NCBI RefSeq assembly: GCF_040530035.1
Contig: NZ_JBEWCD010000001.1
Coordinates: 2,356,001 to 2,420,000 of the forward strand
Reading direction: 5' to 3'
Length of the DNA: 64,000 nt
From: Roseibium sp. HPY-6
GTDB taxonomy: Bacteria > Pseudomonadota > Alphaproteobacteria > Rhizobiales > Stappiaceae
Shown here: positions 61,104 to 64,000 of the stretch, piece by piece
Layout: the number at the start of each line of letters is the position of its first letter
Numbering within the stretch: position 1 is the first letter of the stretch
Translations under genes and position numbers: made by a program
The notes under the pieces: generated by a model
Seen by the model: only the letters and a program-made list of their open reading frames with translations
Told to the model about the DNA's origin: nothing
The model's database searches: none

Positions 61104-63266
61104 GTGGAGTTGATTACGCTCGATCTGGAGCAGTCTTTCGGGGACTTGAACGAAGCCGTTCTTGTCACGAACCCCGAAAGAACGATTGTTTTCGCCAACA
61201 AGGCTTTTGAACGGCTTCTACGGGTCGGACAGGATGACCTTATCGGCAACACGACAAGGCGGTTTTTTGCCGATCCTGCTCAATTCGACCGTATGGCGGA
61301 ACTTTATCATCGTCCGGAAGACCAGCGACATCGCAAGCTCTATCCTATCGAAGCTGTTCTGGGCGACGGCACTCACAAACAGCTTGAAGTTGTCAGCGCT
61401 CCGTTGTTCGACAGATCCCGGCGGATGTGCGGTCTTCTGTTTCTGGCACATGATGTCAGCGACCGGACCAAGCTTGAAAACCAGTTGAGCGAAATTGTCG
61501 TGACGTTCGAGGACGCCCTGGATGCCATCCTCGAAGGCTTTGCGATCTATGATAGCGAGGACCGACTGGTTCTGTGCAACGACACTTACCGCGAAATCTA
61601 TGAAGCCTCCGCACCAGCGATGTTTCCGGGCAACCGGTTTGAAGACATCTTGCGTTTCGGCCTGAGCCACGATCAGTATGATACGGGGCTTATGGACAAT
61701 GAAGCGTGGTTGGCGGAAAGGCTCAAACAACACCAGGCTGCAGATGGCCAGATACTGGAACAGCAGCTGGACAATGGCCGCTGGCTGAGAATATCCGAGA
61801 CCCGCACAAGCACGGGCGGGATTGTCGGCATTCGTGCGGATATCACCGAACTGAAACAAGCCAAGGCACTTGCTGAAAAGGCCTATCAGAACCTCCACCT
61901 CATGGCAGACAGCATCTCTGCCTGTGTCGGTGAAGTTAACCTGGAGGGCAAATGCCTGTTCCTGAACAAAACCGGATGCGAGTGGTTCAACGGGAGGTCT
62001 GAAGACCTGCTGGGTACACGTTTGCGGGAAAAGCTGCCGTGGAAAGAACGCGATGCCATCAGCTCTCTCTTTAAGCAGGCGATCAATGGACAAAAAGCGT
62101 CGGAGGAAGTCGGCCTGAACTTTCCGGACGGTGTTTTTCGCGAGTGCCAGGTGGATTGCAATCCGCGCTTTAACGATGAAGGCAATGTCGACGGCCTCGT
62201 TGTCCTTATTTCGGACATCACGAACCGCAAGAAAACCGAGCGCACGCTCGCCGAGCTTTATGCGATCACGTCCACGAGGGAACTTGGCCACGAGGACAAG
62301 ATCGCCGAGATCCTGCGCCTCGGATGCGAACACTTTGATCTTCCGGTCGGCATCATTAGCAGGGTTTTTAACGAGACCTACACGATCACGCACGCGCAAA
62401 GTCCCGGCAACGTCGTAACTCCGGGACAGTCGTTCGAACTCAAGGATACCTATTGCACTCTGACGCTTCAGGCGGATGAGCCGATCGCGACGGCCCATGC
62501 GGCCGAATCCGAATTTGCCGGACATCCTTGTTACGAACTCTTCGGCGTCGAGACTTATATCGGAGCTCCATTGCTCGTCGACGGCGTTGTGCATGGCACG
62601 ATCAATTTCACCGCCCAGGAGATCCGGAAACGTCCGTTTACATCGGCTGACGTGCAGATCATCCGGCAGTTTGCCGATTGGATTGGCCATGAAATCGCGC
62701 GTCAACGCGATCACCAGGCGCTGATGGATGCCAAAATCCGCATGGAGCGCATCGCGAGTATTGATGACCTGACCCAGATCTTCAACCGGCGGGCCTTTCT
62801 TGAACACGCAGAAAGGGAAATTCAGCGTTTCCGCAGATCGAAGACGGCCTTTGTTGCCGTCATGATGGATATCGACAGGTTCAAGAACATCAACGATCTG
62901 CACGGCCATGCTGCCGGAGACGAAGTCCTGCAGCTGTTTGCACGCACGATCTCCAACGAACTCCGTTCGACCGACGTCTTCGGTCGTGTCGGCGGAGAAG
63001 AGTTTTGCCTGATCCTGAGCGACACGGATCTCCAGGAGGCACTGCACGTTTGTGAAAGGCTCCGCAAGCGCATTGTCTACGGGTGCCAACTGGAGCAGGT
63101 CGAGCAGACCGTAACCTGCAGTATGGGACTGGCGCTCTCAACCCGTGAAGACGTTGCTTTTTCATCGCTCATGCAAAAAGCCGATACGGCCCTTTACGAA
63201 GCGAAGACGACAGGGCGCAACAAATGCGTTGTCTATGCGCCGGCCCCCGACGCCGTCTCCGCATAA
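61104..63266 (+). CDS. PAS-GAF-GGDEF diguanylate cyclase
   Basis: A ~720-residue soluble protein. GTG at 61104 is preferred since GGGAGG at 61092-61097 is at the right distance; the TTG at 61101 is too close. It has PAS domains at about 10-125 (NEAVLVTNPERTIVFANKAF), 130-250 (ILEGFAIYDSEDRLVLCNDT) and 260-375 (CVGEVNLEGKCLFLNKTGCE), a GAF domain at about 390-545 (CEHFDLPVGIISRVFNETY, GAPLLVDGVVHGTINF) and a C-terminal GGDEF domain with active-site GRVGGEEFCLIL. It should make cyclic di-GMP under control of its sensory domains. It has no membrane span or phosphodiesterase domain. An RxxD inhibitory site is not evident. Confidence 0.93.
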   Translation: MELITLDLEQSFGDLNEAVLVTNPERTIVFANKAFERLLRVGQDDLIGNTTRRFFADPAQFDRMAELYHRPEDQRHRKLYPIEAVLGDGTHKQLEVVSAPLFDRSRRMCGLLFLAHDVSDRTKLENQLSEIVVTFEDALDAILEGFAIYDSEDRLVLCNDTYREIYEASAPAMFPGNRFEDILRFGLSHDQYDTGLMDNEAWLAERLKQHQAADGQILEQQLDNGRWLRISETRTSTGGIVGIRADITELKQAKALAEKAYQNLHLMADSISACVGEVNLEGKCLFLNKTGCEWFNGRSEDLLGTRLREKLPWKERDAISSLFKQAINGQKASEEVGLNFPDGVFRECQVDCNPRFNDEGNVDGLVVLISDITNRKKTERTLAELYAITSTRELGHEDKIAEILRLGCEHFDLPVGIISRVFNETYTITHAQSPGNVVTPGQSFELKDTYCTLTLQADEPIATAHAAESEFAGHPCYELFGVETYIGAPLLVDGVVHGTINFTAQEIRKRPFTSADVQIIRQFADWIGHEIARQRDHQALMDAKIRMERIASIDDLTQIFNRRAFLEHAEREIQRFRRSKTAFVAVMMDIDRFKNINDLHGHAAGDEVLQLFARTISNELRSTDVFGRVGGEEFCLILSDTDLQEALHVCERLRKRIVYGCQLEQVEQTVTCSMGLALSTREDVAFSSLMQKADTALYEAKTTGRNKCVVYAPAPDAVSA

Positions 63267-63355
63267 GATCCATATGAGAGCATGTTCCTGCGCGGTGGTT
63301 CGTCGCGCCTGACGGCGTTGCGCGCCAAGCGCACGCTTAACCGCTCGAGCAGCCG

Positions 63356-64000
63356 TTAGTCCGCGAGCCTTTGCGCAAGACGCACACCCGGCGGCGGCGA
63401 GCTCTCTCTGATCCGCAGTTCCGGTTCAATGACGATCGGCTTGTTCGGTACCCGGTCACCGGCCACTTGCCGTAGAAGGGTCAGCGCGGCAAGGCGCCCG
63501 ATCTTGTCCGGCTGGTTGGCAACTGTCGTGAGCGCAGGGGTGCGCGCGTCGGCGCCGTCGATATCATCATATCCCGTAATCGCCATGTCCGGCCCGGGTT
63601 CGATTCCGGCACGCCGAAGCGTTGTCATCATGCCGAAGGCGACCAGATCGTTGAAGCCGACAATCGCGGTCGGCCGTTCCTCCGCCTCCATGATGGCGGG
63701 AACCGCCGCGCGCCCGTCGGCCTGGGTCATGAGCTCCGGCAGGTCGACTTGCGTGTCGGGGTCTATGCCGGCCTCTTTCAAGGCCTTCCGCCATCCTTCA
63801 TTCCGGTGGCGGCCGGTCGAACTGTCCCGGCGCCCGCCTGCCATGCCGATCTTTTTGTGCCCCTGGGCCAGCAGGTGCTTGGTAATCATATAGGTTCCGG
63901 CAAGGTCGTCACCGCGCACGCAAGGGGCCCAGACGCCCGGAACTTCGCGCGCAACGAGCGTCACGGGGATGCCCTGATCCACGAGCCGGTTGATCTCTTC
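63356..64000 (-). CDS. LacI-family regulator, C-terminal part (N-terminus outside window)
   Basis: The visible ~214 residues are the effector-binding domain of a LacI/GalR regulator: VPGVWAPCVRGDDLAGTYMI, HKKIGMAGGRRDSSTGRHRN, RPTAIVGFNDLVAFGMMTTL, DMAITGYDDIDGADARTPAL and TTVANQPDKIGRLAALTLLR. The reading frame is open to the window edge, and the DNA-binding helix-turn-helix, expected about 120 residues further upstream, is not seen. An in-frame ATG at 63982 is internal. The ligand is unknown; sugars are usual for the family. No target genes are visible. Confidence 0.9.
   Translation of the reverse strand, partial: EEINRLVDQGIPVTLVAREVPGVWAPCVRGDDLAGTYMITKHLLAQGHKKIGMAGGRRDSSTGRHRNEGWRKALKEAGIDPDTQVDLPELMTQADGRAAVPAIMEAEERPTAIVGFNDLVAFGMMTTLRRAGIEPGPDMAITGYDDIDGADARTPALTTVANQPDKIGRLAALTLLRQVAGDRVPNKPIVIEPELRIRESSPPPGVRLAQRLAD

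Noticed and set aside
61218..63089. 623-codon minus-strand open frame opposite the GGDEF protein
   Set aside because: It mirrors a gene with PAS, GAF and GGDEF motifs and has no recognisable domain.

Overview
The window looks like a chromosomal segment of a marine-type alphaproteobacterium, most plausibly in the Hyphomicrobiales near Stappiaceae (Roseibium/Labrenzia-like). That placement rests on protein style and gene company: TRAP and Liv-type importers, a DUF1007 domain fused to a NicO exporter, a CobW-WD40 pair, DUF459, NfeD/SPFH, and a short inverted-repeat element of the kind scattered in these genomes. I ran no database search, so the genus is an inference. I saw no rRNA, tRNA, CRISPR array, phage or insertion sequence.

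Layout. 1-3.2 kb: end of gltB, then gltD (glutamate synthase). 3.3-7.4 kb: envelope proteins on the minus strand (DUF459 hydrolase, lytic transglycosylase with a peptidoglycan-binding tail, outer-membrane beta-barrel). 7.7-10.6 kb: kdsD and a stand-alone MotA/MotB stator pair. 10.6-13.4 kb: NfeD/SPFH pair and ferrochelatase. 13.9-22.4 kb: one long minus-strand transcription unit, acyl-CoA ligase - LivG - LivH - LivM - LivK - LivF - PaaK-like ligase, which couples uptake of an organic acid to CoA activation. 22.8-28.7 kb: a LacI regulator and a polar amino-acid ABC importer with a class IV aminotransferase and a GntR/FCD regulator; a 24-bp near-palindrome overlaps the predicted -35 box of that operon. 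28.9-31.7 kb: small accessory genes and a Cys-rich single-span protein of unknown function.

31.8-40.4 kb is the most unusual part. A 1234-residue regulator with an SARP/BTAD domain, a degenerate cyclase, an ATPase and TPR-like repeats is divergent from a type VI secretion cargo module: a DUF1795 (Eag-type) chaperone, a PAAR protein with a prePAAR motif and two hydrophobic regions carrying an unassigned C-terminal domain, a start/stop-overlapping candidate immunity gene, a leaderless Cys/His peptidoglycan hydrolase, and a further unknown. No type VI apparatus gene lies in the window.

40.6-43.8 kb: soluble hybrid kinase with an OmpR-type regulator, and a GFA enzyme. 43.9-51.0 kb: a TakP-like TRAP transporter whose large permease carries a ~336-residue coiled-coil-like tail, divergent from a Cache histidine kinase and LuxR-type regulator; a 24-bp near-perfect palindrome sits between them. 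51.1-64 kb: C26 amidohydrolase, DUF1007-NicO metal exporter, leucine-type dehydrogenase, TetR and LysR regulators, DUF2937, CobW-WD40 pair, an aminotransferase, a PAS-GAF-GGDEF cyclase and a LacI regulator cut by the window end.
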